Below, one piece after another: positions 1-7,401 of a stretch of 15,174 bases of DNA. The translations under genes were made by a program, and so were the position numbers. Position 1 is the stretch's first letter. Every line of letters begins with the position of its first letter. Source of the DNA: Acetobacteraceae bacterium. Lineage in GTDB: Bacteria; Pseudomonadota; Alphaproteobacteria; Acetobacterales; Acetobacteraceae. The notes beneath the pieces are model-generated. The model saw only the letters and a list, made by a program, of their open reading frames with translations. It made no database searches and was not told where the DNA came from. The stretch is from contig PKWQ01000209.1 of NCBI GenBank assembly GCA_003133265.1, forward strand, positions 4,992 to 20,165. Direction: 5' to 3'.

Positions 1-240
1 GTCCGTATCGCCGGACGGCGATACGGTGGTGCCCTTCGTATAGGTTTTCGTCTGGTCGATCACAACGCCATTGCTGTCGACGGTCCGCTCACTGCTGCTC
101 GAACTCGTGCCGCTAACCACCGGAGACGGAACCGACGTTGTCGACTGGGTCGATGTCGTGCTGGAAGACGAGGTTTGTGCGACGGCGACCCCCGTCATCA
201 ACGCAAGGGCCGTGCTCGCGACGAGCCAAGATCTGATCAT
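1..240 (-). CDS. Secreted Ser/Thr-rich protein, function unknown (partial, 3' end outside window)
   Basis: I do not recognise this gene. It starts at ATG 240-238, with GGAGA about 8 bases upstream, and reads open through all 80 visible codons to the left edge. Residues 1-22 form a typical Sec signal peptide: MIRS, then a hydrophobic core, ending in AVA before Gln. Next comes a low-complexity stretch of Ser and Thr (about residues 23-53). It leads into a motif-like segment ending DQTKTYTKGTTVSPSGDTD. The visible part therefore looks like the N-terminus of a periplasmic or surface protein with a flexible linker. The downstream domain is not visible, so its role cannot be named. The coding evidence is the start, the Shine-Dalgarno site and the signal peptide together. 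It is divided from the S49 peptidase by a 365-base gap and probably has its own promoter. Confidence 0.6.
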   Translation of the reverse strand, partial: MIRSWLVASTALALMTGVAVAQTSSSSTTSTQSTTSVPSPVVSGTSSSSSERTVDSNGVVIDQTKTYTKGTTVSPSGDTD

Positions 241-605
241 GTCGTGTTCTCCGAAAAACCGTTCGCAAGCGGAGATCGCCTGCTTTTCCCTAAACTAATA
301 TGGAAGCAGCAATGGGATGTTGGCAGGATCGGAATCTACTCAGCAATTCTGCTGAAGAGTACGGGTTTGCCTGCGCGACGATGCGATCGATCGGTTGCCA
401 TTGGACTCGAATAGGTGGTTTCCGGCCTTTTCGCGTGACTGGCCACAAGATATGGTCAACACGATAAGCATATCGACCAAGTTCGTCATGGCCCGGAAAC
501 CGATTTCCATCCTCCAACCCGAGACCTGACGCAGCCAACGCGTTGGCATCATCCTAGGTCAGAAGTCTTCTTGCGAAACACGCAGGTTATTTTGCCCCAA
601 GCGCT
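241..605. other. Intergenic region between the peptidase gene and the left-edge gene
   Basis: This stretch has no convincing gene: the short open frames in it lack Shine-Dalgarno sites and recognisable protein character. It should hold the 3' end of the peptidase transcript and the promoter of the secreted protein. Two perfect dyads are visible: TCAGCA-ATTC-TGCTGA at 340-355, about 100 bases upstream of the secreted protein's start, and AGAAG-T-CTTCT at 561-571. Neither has a T-run, so neither looks like an intrinsic terminator. I could not pick a clear -35/-10 pair. Confidence 0.5.
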
Positions 606-1397
606 TCACAGCCGCGCCCGAGGCCCTACATGTTCCTCGGCCGCGTCCAGTAGCGCCTCGGCCATCAGGCGCGGCAGGCGGCCGAGCAGGCCACGGCGGC
701 GGGGGCGGAAGTTTCGCGCGCGGGCGCGTTTGCCGCCGAGTTCGCGCACCAGGCTGTCGATGTCGCCGAAGCGGTCGATCAGGCCGGTTTCCAGCGCGCG
801 GGTGCCGAGCATGTAGCTGCCATCGAACAAGTCGGCCTCGTCGGCCTTCAGCCGGCCGGCGCGGCGGCTGCGCACCCAGTGCTTGAACTGGGAATGGATG
901 TCGTCCAGCAGCGCATGCACGAACGCCTGGTCCTGTGGCCGTTCCGGGCTGAATGGGTCCAACCGCGCCTTGTTCTCGCCTGCGGTATACAGGCGGCGAT
1001 GCACGCCGAGCCGGCCGATCGCGTCCTCGAACCCGAAGCCGCCGCCGATCACGCCGATCGATCCCACCACGCTCATGGGATTGGCCAGGATCTCGTCGGC
1101 CGCGCAGGCCAGCCAATAGCCGCCGGAGGCACCGACATCGGCGATGACCGCATACACGCGCGCATTGTGCTGCTCGGCACGGCGGCGGATGCGCGCCGCG
1201 ATCAGGTCGGACTGGACGGCGGAGCCGCCGGGGCTGTCGATGTCCAGCACCACCGTCCCGCCCTCGCCGGCGGCCTGGAATGCCTGGTCGATCAGATCGC
1301 CGTATGCATCCAGGTTCAGCGCGCCGAAGCGTTTGGCCAGTACGCCGTGCAGCACCAGCACGGGGATACGGCGCGCACGCCAGAACAGCAACTTCAT
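606..1397 (-). CDS. S49-family serine peptidase (SppA/SohB-like)
   Basis: The product is 263 aa, the size of short S49 signal-peptide peptidases that cleave remnant signal peptides or membrane-associated proteins. The start is ATG 1397-1395, chosen because GGAGG lies 8 bases upstream; a longer in-frame start at 1454 has no such site. The fold markers are clear: VVLDIDSPGGSA at residues 49-60, then ADVGASGGYW with nucleophile Ser91, then ANPMSVVGSIGV (105-116). The general base is Lys143 in GENKARLDPF. The Ser-to-Lys spacing of 52 residues equals that in Bacillus SppA (Ser147/Lys199, from memory). There is no obvious N-terminal membrane anchor or signal peptide, only a short hydrophobic strand after MKLLFWRARR, and the C-terminus is rich in Arg. 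The gene lies 192 bases downstream of livM on the same strand; co-transcription is possible but not shown. Confidence 0.92.
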   Translation of the reverse strand: MKLLFWRARRIPVLVLHGVLAKRFGALNLDAYGDLIDQAFQAAGEGGTVVLDIDSPGGSAVQSDLIAARIRRRAEQHNARVYAVIADVGASGGYWLACAADEILANPMSVVGSIGVIGGGFGFEDAIGRLGVHRRLYTAGENKARLDPFSPERPQDQAFVHALLDDIHSQFKHWVRSRRAGRLKADEADLFDGSYMLGTRALETGLIDRFGDIDSLVRELGGKRARARNFRPRRRGLLGRLPRLMAEALLDAAEEHVGPRARL

Positions 1398-1589
1398 CCG
1401 ACATTCCTCCATCGATCCGGCCGGCAGGTGAACAACCGAACCGCGGTCCACCATACAGCCCGCTGCGTTGCGCGAGCGGCATCTTCTTGCATGTTGCCAC
1501 TTGCAATGATCCCGCGCCGCATCCTCGCTTCAGGTCTGTTGCTTGCGCTGCTTGCGCTGGAAATGCAGCTCGCCTTCGGTGCCGCCACG

Positions 1590-2591
1590 TCAAACGTCCC
1601 GGGAGCGTGCCCTGCCAGCCACGAAGCGTTTCCATAGCCCAAACAGCCGCGGCACCATTCCCTCCGGGCTGGTCAGCACGACGATGATGATCAGCACGCC
1701 ATATAGAAAGAAGTGCAGTCCCGGCAGCGACCCACCGAACCGGCCGCGCAGCAGTTCGCCGCAGGGTATCAGCACCAGAGCCGCCAGCAGCGGGCCGAGC
1801 GGCGTGCCGAGGCCGCCGATGGTGGCAACCAGCACGATCTCGATCGTCAGGTTGGGCGAGGCCAACAGCGATGGATCGACGAAGTTGGAGTAGCGCGCAT
1901 ACAGCGTGCCCGCGACCGAACTCAGCGCGGCGCTGATCGCCATCGCCATGGCTTTCGCGCGGAACAGCCTGATGCCGATGGCCTGCGCCGCGTCTTCGTT
2001 GTCGCGCACCGCGCGCAGGAAATAGCCGAGCCGCGATGACAGGATCGCCTGGCTCACCACCAGGCAGATCAACGCCAGCACCAGCGCCGCCCAGAAATAG
2101 CCCGACCCGCCGCCGAACTGGAATTGCCAGAACTGCCCGCGATCCTTCGGCAAGTCGATCCCGGAGGCGCCGCCAAGCCACTCGGACCCGGACACCACCA
2201 GCTCGCCGATCTCCGCGAACGCCAGCGTCACCAGCGCGAACGACAGATGGCCCAGGCGGAAGCGCGAATCCACCAGCGCGATGAACACGCCGATCGCAGC
2301 GGAGACGGCGGCGGCGATCGCCATGGCGATCCACAGGTTGACGCCGAGCCGCACCAGCAGAGAGCTGGCGAAAATCGCGCCACAGCCGACAAACACGGAA
2401 TGCGTCAGCGAGATCTGTCCCGCCATGCCCCCGACGATGTTCCACGACAGCGCCAGCGAGACATACAGCAGCGCCAGCGTGCCGATCGCCAGGTGATAGG
2501 ACGACAGGCCGTAGGGCAGCAGTGCCGCCAGGATCACCGGAACCCATAGCAGCGGGGAGCGCAGGAACTGGAAGAAGTCTGGTCGCATCAT
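1590..2591 (-). CDS. livM: Branched-chain amino acid-type ABC transporter permease LivM
   Basis: This 333-aa integral membrane protein is one of the two permease subunits of a LivFGHM-type importer in the inner membrane. Many hydrophobic helices are visible, from LLWVPVILAALLPYG near the N-terminus to FFLYGVLIIIVVL near the end. Family hallmarks are GGMAGQISLTHSVFVGCGA, the cytoplasmic coupling loop AVRDNEDAAQAIGI, and IGGLGTPLGPLLAA. The ATG at 2591 overlaps the livH stop (ATGA), which indicates translational coupling. A second ATG follows directly at 2588 and could be used instead. The open frame extends well upstream inside livH, but that part is a shadow with no membrane character. It is the last transporter gene in the operon. 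The substrate cannot be read from the permease. Confidence 0.93.
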   Translation of the reverse strand: MMRPDFFQFLRSPLLWVPVILAALLPYGLSSYHLAIGTLALLYVSLALSWNIVGGMAGQISLTHSVFVGCGAIFASSLLVRLGVNLWIAMAIAAAVSAAIGVFIALVDSRFRLGHLSFALVTLAFAEIGELVVSGSEWLGGASGIDLPKDRGQFWQFQFGGGSGYFWAALVLALICLVVSQAILSSRLGYFLRAVRDNEDAAQAIGIRLFRAKAMAMAISAALSSVAGTLYARYSNFVDPSLLASPNLTIEIVLVATIGGLGTPLGPLLAALVLIPCGELLRGRFGGSLPGLHFFLYGVLIIIVVLTSPEGMVPRLFGLWKRFVAGRARSRDV

Positions 2592-3451
2592 GCCCGCCGG
2601 AACAGGCCCTGCGGCCGCAGCAGCAGAACCAGGATGAACAGCCCATACGGCACCATCATGCCCGACGTGCCGGAGACATAGACCGTGCCCAGCGCCTCGG
2701 TTACCCCGATCAGCAGGGCGCCGAGATAGACGCCACGAAAATCGGTCAGCCCGCCCATCACCAACGCCATCAGCGGGATAACCGTATAGCGGAACCCCAG
2801 GGCCGGCTCGACCGGCTGGCCCGGCACAAGCAACACGCCGGCCAGCGCCTGGATGCCGATGCCGACGCCGAAGATCACCATGCGCAACCTCGGCACATCG
2901 ATCCCCATCAGGGCCGCCGCACGCGGGTTCTGGTGCACCGCGCGGATGCGCCGTCCGGTTTCGGTATGGTCCAGCACCAGCCACAGCAGCAGCGCCAGCA
3001 CCAGCGAACCGACGAAGGCCAGCAACTGCGGCGTGCGGATCGCCAACTCGTCGCCGATCAGAATCAAGGACGCCTCATAGGCCGAGGGCACCCGCATCGG
3101 CTGTCCGCCGAAGCTCATCAACAGCCCGTTCTGCACCACGAAAGTGATGCCGAGCGTCAACTGGATCACCATCAGCAGGTGCCTGTGCGCCACCGGCCGC
3201 AGCAGGAAATGGTAGACGCCGGCCCCCAGCACGAACAGCACCGGGAACAGCAGTACACCGGAGATGTAGGGGTCGAGCCGGAACGCCACCTGCATCGCCA
3301 GCGCCAGGAACATCGACAGCGTCAGGAAATCGCCGTGGGCGAAGTTGATGATGCCGGACACGTTGTAGGTCAGCCCCAGACTGAGCGCGACCAGCGCGTA
3401 GGCACCGCCCACCAGCAAACCCTGAACCGTCGCCTGCAACAGAAGTTCCAT
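2588..3451 (-). CDS. livH: Branched-chain amino acid-type ABC transporter permease LivH
   Basis: This 287-aa polytopic membrane protein is the second permease of the importer. It begins MELLLQATVQGLLVGGAYALVAL, the typical LivH opening, and keeps NFAHGDFLTLSMF, the coupling loop HQNPRAAALMGIDVPR, and a C-terminal IPLMALVMGGL...FRGVYLGALLIG segment. I chose ATG 3451 because the protein then starts as LivH proteins normally do. A GTG at 3460 that overlaps the livF stop (GTGA) would add three residues (M-I-A) and is a real alternative. The gene sits between livF and livM with 4-6 base junctions, so all are made from one message. LivH and LivM should form the heterodimeric channel driven by LivG and LivF. 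Confidence 0.93.
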   Translation of the reverse strand: MELLLQATVQGLLVGGAYALVALSLGLTYNVSGIINFAHGDFLTLSMFLALAMQVAFRLDPYISGVLLFPVLFVLGAGVYHFLLRPVAHRHLLMVIQLTLGITFVVQNGLLMSFGGQPMRVPSAYEASLILIGDELAIRTPQLLAFVGSLVLALLLWLVLDHTETGRRIRAVHQNPRAAALMGIDVPRLRMVIFGVGIGIQALAGVLLVPGQPVEPALGFRYTVIPLMALVMGGLTDFRGVYLGALLIGVTEALGTVYVSGTSGMMVPYGLFILVLLLRPQGLFRRA

Positions 3452-3456
3452 GGCGA

Positions 3457-4173
3457 TCACAATCCCAGATAGGCTTGGCGGGTGCGTGGATCGGCGGCCA
3501 GCGCTGCGGCGTCGCCGGCGATCGCCACCTGACCGCGCTCCAGCACCACGCCGCGCGTGGCGCAGGACAGCGTCAGCGTCAGGTTCTGCTCCACCAGCAG
3601 CATGGTCAGGCCCTCCGCGTTCAGCCCCCGCAGCGCGCGGAAGATGCTCTGCACGAATAGCGGCGACAGGCCGAGCGAGGGTTCGTCGAGCATCAGCAGC
3701 TTCGGCCCGGCCATCATGGCGCGGCCGATCGCCAGCATCTGCTGCTCGCCACCCGACAGCGTGCCGGCGTATTGGGCGCTACGCTCCTGCATGCGCGGGA
3801 ACAGAGCATAGACCTGCTCCAGCCGCCGAACCCGGTCCGCCCGCGCCGCCGGCAGCGTGCCGCCGAGCAGCAAATTGTCGAGCACGGACATGCGCGGGAA
3901 CACCTGCCGCCCCTCCGGCACCTGCACGATGCCGCGCGCCACGATCTGGTCCGGTTTCAGCCGGGTGATGTCCTCGCCCAGGAAGCGAATCCTGCCGGCG
4001 CGCGGCGCAATCAGGCCGGAGACGCAGTTGATCAGCGTGCTCTTGCCGGCGTTGTTGGCACCGAGCAACCCCACCAGTTCACCCGCGTTGACGTCCAGCG
4101 ACACGTCCTGCAACACCGCCGGCCCGGCATAGCCCGCGGTGAGACCGGACACTTCGAGCATTTCCGTGCTCAT
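3457..4173 (-). CDS. livF: Branched-chain amino acid-type ABC transporter ATPase LivF
   Basis: This 238-aa ATPase couples ATP hydrolysis to import. In order: Walker A GANNAGKS at residues 38-45, Q-loop Gln84 in VQVPEGRQVFPRM, signature LSGGEQQ at 139-145, Walker B LLMLDEPSLGLSP from 159, and VEQN at 194-197. The Gln in place of the usual switch His is normal for LivF. Walker A has Asn41 where nearly all relatives have Gly (GANGAGKS). This still fits the GxxxxGK[ST] pattern but is uncommon. The ATG at 4173 overlaps the livG stop (ATGA). A second Met at residue 5 is a minor alternative start. PEGRQVFP and the LivG neighbour separate it from general ABC ATPases. Substrate specificity is set by the binding protein. 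Confidence 0.94.
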   Translation of the reverse strand: MSTEMLEVSGLTAGYAGPAVLQDVSLDVNAGELVGLLGANNAGKSTLINCVSGLIAPRAGRIRFLGEDITRLKPDQIVARGIVQVPEGRQVFPRMSVLDNLLLGGTLPAARADRVRRLEQVYALFPRMQERSAQYAGTLSGGEQQMLAIGRAMMAGPKLLMLDEPSLGLSPLFVQSIFRALRGLNAEGLTMLLVEQNLTLTLSCATRGVVLERGQVAIAGDAAALAADPRTRQAYLGL

Positions 4174-4892
4174 GCGTCGACCGCCTCGCCGAAATAGGCG
4201 TCGCGCACCGCCTGGTTGGTGACGATCCCCTGCGGCGTGTCTTCCGCGACCTTCTGGCCGAAGTTCAGCACCAGCACGCGGTCGGCCAGGCTCATTACCA
4301 CCGGCATCACGTGCTCGACCATCACGAACGTCAGGCCGCTGTCGCGCAGCCGGCGGATCAGGGCGAGCGGTACCTGCGCCTCGGCCAGCGTCAAGCCGGA
4401 CATCACCTCATCGAGCAGGATCAATTTGGGGCCGGTGGCGATGCACTTGGCGATCTCCAGCAGCTTGCGGTCCTGCATCGACAGGGCGTTGGGCAAGGCA
4501 TCGGCGCGGGAGGACAGGCCGATCTGCTCCAACACCTCCCCGGCGCGGGCGATCGCGGCGTTCAGCTTCAGGCGCAGCAGCGCGGCGGCGGTAACGGCGT
4601 CCAGCACGGTCATGCCGCTGAACACCTGCACAAGCTGGAAGCTACGGGCAAGGCCGTGCTCGGCAATCTCGGGCGGCGACAAGCCGGTGATGTCCTGATC
4701 CGCGAACCGCACGCTGCCGGAATCCGGACGGATGAAGCCAGAGATCAGGCTGAACAGCGTGGTCTTGCCGGCGCCGTTCGGGCCGATCACCGCCAGGATT
4801 TCGCCGGGGGCGACGTCGAAGCTCACGCTATCGACGGCCGCCAGGCCGCCGAAGCGCTTCGACAGATCGCGGACCGACAGGATCGGCGTCAC
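4170..4892 (-). CDS. livG: Branched-chain amino acid-type ABC transporter ATPase LivG
   Basis: This 240-aa ATPase is the partner of LivF. It shows Walker A GPNGAGKT at residues 37-44, the LivG-typical GLARSFQLVQVFSGMTVLDAV with Q-loop Gln86, Walker B LILLDEVMSGL from 157, and a switch His194 in VEHVMPVVM. The signature motif is degenerate: LSMQDRK at 137-143 in place of LSYGQQR/LSGGQ. Such variation occurs in LivG branches, but it loses the Gly pair that contacts ATP. The start is GTG 4892, 10 bases after the binding-protein stop and preceded by GGGG. The normal C-terminus ends in QAVRDAYFG, as in LivG/LptB relatives. The ATGA overlap with livF shows coupled translation. Confidence 0.93.
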   Translation of the reverse strand: MTPILSVRDLSKRFGGLAAVDSVSFDVAPGEILAVIGPNGAGKTTLFSLISGFIRPDSGSVRFADQDITGLSPPEIAEHGLARSFQLVQVFSGMTVLDAVTAAALLRLKLNAAIARAGEVLEQIGLSSRADALPNALSMQDRKLLEIAKCIATGPKLILLDEVMSGLTLAEAQVPLALIRRLRDSGLTFVMVEHVMPVVMSLADRVLVLNFGQKVAEDTPQGIVTNQAVRDAYFGEAVDA

Positions 4893-4902
4893 GATGCCCC
4901 GA

Positions 4903-6129
4903 TCATTGGATCGGCCGCGGCTCGCCGTCGGCGAGGGCGGGCGGGAAGACCACCCGCTGCGAGTGGTCGGGCATCCACTGAATGATCAGCCCGGTGGAAT
5001 CGACCGCTGCGCCGTCGTCGCCGAATTCCAGCCCGCCGACGCGGTTGATCAGCAGGTCCGGATCGCCGCGCGGGATCTTCATCTTCCGGAACGCGGCCCG
5101 GATCGCCTCCGGATCGGTCGAACCGACGATTTCCAGCACCCGCTGCACCACCCGCGCCGCCTGCGCGCCGCTGAGGCCGTTCGCGCTCACCGGGACCGAC
5201 AGATGGGCGTTCCGCGTTATGTCCTCGATCACCGCGCCCAGTGTCGGATTGTTGCCGCCGGTGCTGAAAACCGTCAGGCCGAACAGGTCGCGGATCAGCG
5301 TCGCCTGGCCGATCTGATCGCCGACATCCTTCCACAACTGCTGATCCGAGAAGCCGCCGACGCCGCCCATGAACAGGACGCCCTTGACGTTCAGGCTGTA
5401 GCGCGCCTGATTGAGCAGCGCGCCTTCCTGCGCGCGCACCAGACCCGCCGTCGCATCCGGCTTCAACGACCGCAGCCGCAGCATTGCCGCGGTCTGGTCG
5501 GTGGCCTTGATGTCCATCGGCACCTCGCCCACGACATTGAAGCCCGCTTCCGGCAGGCGCCGCTTGAGCGCCTCGTTCACCTTCTGCGCCGCCTCGTAGT
5601 TGCTGTAGAACATGGCGACGTTCTTGATGTGGAAGCCCTTTTCCTTGTTCAGCCAGGTCAGGAAGTCGACCATCGTCTTGGCGTAGCCACGGTCGTAGGG
5701 AAAATTCAGCGTGAACAGGTAGGGCGACACGCTGCCGGCCGGCATCATCGCGATCGTCGGGATCTTGAGTTCATCCAGCACCGGACAGATCGCCAGCATC
5801 TCCGGCGTCTGCAGACCGCTGGCCAGCATCACCACGTGCTCATCGGTGATCAGCCGGCGCGCTTCGTTCGCCGCGCGGGCCGGCAGCGAGGCGTCGTCTG
5901 CCAGGACCGTTTCGATCTTGGCCCCGCCCATGCTCTTGATGCCGCCCTCGGCGTTGATCTTGTCGATGGTGTATTTGTAGACGGACCACGCCTCCTGCCC
6001 GTAGCTGGCGAGTGGGCCGCTCATTTGCATGATCGAGCCGACGCGCACCGGCGGCGGTTCGGCCGCGCGCGCTGTGTGCCCGAGTGTCAGTGCCAGCAGA
6101 AGCAGTGCGACCGCGTATTTCCGACCCAT
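4903..6129 (-). CDS. Periplasmic substrate-binding protein of the Liv-type ABC importer (type I fold, LivK-like)
   Basis: This 408-aa exported protein captures the substrate in the periplasm for the LivGFHM complex. The start is ATG 6129, with AGGAAAGGGG upstream. A signal peptide covers residues 1-22 (MGRK, a Leu-rich core, then ARA before AEPP). The mature part opens PVRVGSIMQMSGPLASYGQE, the usual Peripla_BP_6 first strand and ligand loop. It continues with KIETVLADDAS, a hinge region near VVMLASGLQTPEML and FTLNFPYDRGYAKTMVDFL, and C-terminal GLSGAQAARVVQRVLEIVGS. There is no lipobox Cys, so it is soluble rather than a lipoprotein. It is the first gene of the transporter operon. The open frame continues upstream of 6129, but that part lacks sense and overlaps the divergent dehydrogenase gene. 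The ligand is unknown: the family also takes amides, short organic acids and aromatic acids. Confidence 0.92.
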   Translation of the reverse strand: MGRKYAVALLLLALTLGHTARAAEPPPVRVGSIMQMSGPLASYGQEAWSVYKYTIDKINAEGGIKSMGGAKIETVLADDASLPARAANEARRLITDEHVVMLASGLQTPEMLAICPVLDELKIPTIAMMPAGSVSPYLFTLNFPYDRGYAKTMVDFLTWLNKEKGFHIKNVAMFYSNYEAAQKVNEALKRRLPEAGFNVVGEVPMDIKATDQTAAMLRLRSLKPDATAGLVRAQEGALLNQARYSLNVKGVLFMGGVGGFSDQQLWKDVGDQIGQATLIRDLFGLTVFSTGGNNPTLGAVIEDITRNAHLSVPVSANGLSGAQAARVVQRVLEIVGSTDPEAIRAAFRKMKIPRGDPDLLINRVGGLEFGDDGAAVDSTGLIIQWMPDHSQRVVFPPALADGEPRPIQ

Positions 6130-6390
6130 GACATTCCCCTTTCCTCGGCAGACATGCTGCCGTTGGCTGACCGATCCAGCTGTACCGTGGCCAGCGTAGC
6201 CGCGAGTTCGACTGCCGGCAATTGGCTGCGCCGCGCTTGCGAGGGTATTGTCGGCGGCGCATAGTTGCACAAAATGCGATCCGGGATAACTGAATCCAGG
6301 ACGCTTTCGGATGAAACCCTCCTTGCTTTTCGCCTGAGACAAATCCCGCCGCCTACCCGCATCTCCGATGCCAACAAGGAGACACCGTGA
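6130..6390. promoter_or_regulatory. Divergent control region between the importer and the dehydrogenase operon
   Basis: These 261 bases separate two head-to-head operons, so they should hold both promoters and probably the operator of any shared regulator; no regulator gene is in the window. The most notable element is a dyad CGGCAG-ACATG-CTGCCG at 6146-6162, right before the binding-protein Shine-Dalgarno site. A weak minus-strand promoter-like pair, TTGTGC and CAATAC, lies around 6245-6275, and AAGGAGA at 6376-6382 is the Shine-Dalgarno for the plus-strand ATG at 6391. The promoter call rests on the gene arrangement; individual boxes are uncertain. Confidence 0.45.
6146..6162. repeat. Perfect 6-bp inverted repeat upstream of the binding-protein gene
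   Basis: CGGCAG and CTGCCG face each other across the 5-base centre ACATG. The dyad lies about 17-33 bases upstream of the binding-protein start, between its likely promoter and its ribosome site. It could be an operator or an mRNA hairpin. A T-run is absent, so it is not an intrinsic terminator. Confidence 0.35.
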
Positions 6391-7401
6391 ATGCCGCCAG
6401 CAGCAACCGCAGGGACGGAGCGGTCCAACCAGACGGAGCGGATCTTCGGCATGTTCAAGACCATGCTGCTGATCCGCGCGTTCGATGAAGCCGCGCACCA
6501 GATGCTGGTCGAGGGTCTGGTCCATGGCTCGGTCCATCAGTCGATCGGCCAGGAAGCGATCGCCGTCGCCGTCTGCGGCAACATGCGGCGCGATGACCTG
6601 ATCCAGTCCAACCATCGCGGCCACGCGCACGCCATCGCCAAGGGCGCCAACCCCACCGCGATGATGAAGGAATTGTTCGGGCGCGTCGGCGGCACCAATG
6701 GCGGCAAGGGCGGCTCCATGCACATCGCCGATTTCTCGGTCGGCATGCTCGGCGCCAACGGCATCCTGGCCGACGGCATGTCGCTGGCGGCCGGCGCGGC
6801 GCAGGCGGTGACGCTGAAGGGCGAGGACAAGGTGGTCGGCGTGTTCGTCGGCGACGGCAGCACCAACCGGGGACCGTTCTACGAAAGCCTCAACTGGGCC
6901 AAGGTGTTCCATCTACCGCTGCTGGTGGTCTGCGAGGACAACGGCTACGCCTCGACCACCGCGACATCAAGCGTGACCTCCGGCGGCGGGCCGGCGGTGC
7001 GCGCGGCGTCCTTCGACATCCCCGTGGTCTCGGTCGACGGCAACGACCTGCGCGCGGTGGACGCCGCCGCCGCCGAATTGATCGAGCGCATCCGCAACGG
7101 CGGCGGGCCGCAGTTCCTGCACGCGGCGACCTACCGGCTGACCGGCCACGTGTCGAAGGACCAGGGAATGTACCGGCCAGCGGGCGAGTTTGAGCAGCGC
7201 TGGGACCACGAGCCGGTGCGACGCTGCGAGGCATGGCTGGCCGAACAGGGTGTCTCGCCGGGCGACATCGAAGCCGCCCACTCGGCGGCCCAGGCAGCCA
7301 TTGCCACCTCGGTGGCGGAGGCGAAGCTGGCCCCCTTCCCCGCCCCGTCGCTTGCCTATGCCGATGTCCAGGACGTGGGAGGTCCGTCATGCCCGAAATG
7401 A
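6391..7401 (+). CDS. Thiamine-diphosphate dehydrogenase E1 component, alpha subunit (acetoin/pyruvate dehydrogenase type)
   Basis: This 336-aa protein is the TPP-binding subunit of an alpha2beta2 E1 enzyme that decarboxylates a 2-oxo acid or cleaves acetoin. The start is ATG 6391 with AAGGAGA 8 bases before it. The family landmarks are present: VHQSIGQEAIAVA (about 48-61), SNHRGHAHAIAKG from residue 73, GGTNGGKGGSMH (100-111), the TPP motif VGDGSTNRG with GDG at 154-156, and Asn184 in CEDNGYA. A late loop, YRLTGHVSKDQGMYR, replaces the YRxxGHSxSDP of pyruvate dehydrogenase. This leaves the catalytic-region His but alters the phosphorylation-loop sequence. The beta subunit follows with a 13-base overlap. 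Acetoin-type and branched-chain 2-oxo acid E1 enzymes look alike here, so the substrate is open. Confidence 0.92.
   Translation: MPPAATAGTERSNQTERIFGMFKTMLLIRAFDEAAHQMLVEGLVHGSVHQSIGQEAIAVAVCGNMRRDDLIQSNHRGHAHAIAKGANPTAMMKELFGRVGGTNGGKGGSMHIADFSVGMLGANGILADGMSLAAGAAQAVTLKGEDKVVGVFVGDGSTNRGPFYESLNWAKVFHLPLLVVCEDNGYASTTATSSVTSGGGPAVRAASFDIPVVSVDGNDLRAVDAAAAELIERIRNGGGPQFLHAATYRLTGHVSKDQGMYRPAGEFEQRWDHEPVRRCEAWLAEQGVSPGDIEAAHSAAQAAIATSVAEAKLAPFPAPSLAYADVQDVGGPSCPK

Noticed and set aside
290..552. Two overlapping minus-strand frames of 70-82 codons in the left gap
   Set aside because: No Shine-Dalgarno site, no signal peptide or domain, and one frame overlaps the other; likely chance.
559..2646. 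Very long minus-strand open frame across livM and the peptidase
   Set aside because: It runs in another frame over two well-supported genes, is dominated by Arg, Gly, Ala and Pro, and has no domain character; it is a GC-rich shadow.
4732..6264. 510-codon plus-strand open frame opposite the binding-protein gene
   Set aside because: Antisense to a clear LivK-like protein. The product is rich in His, Arg, Gln and Asp as expected from an antisense frame, and there is no ribosome site.
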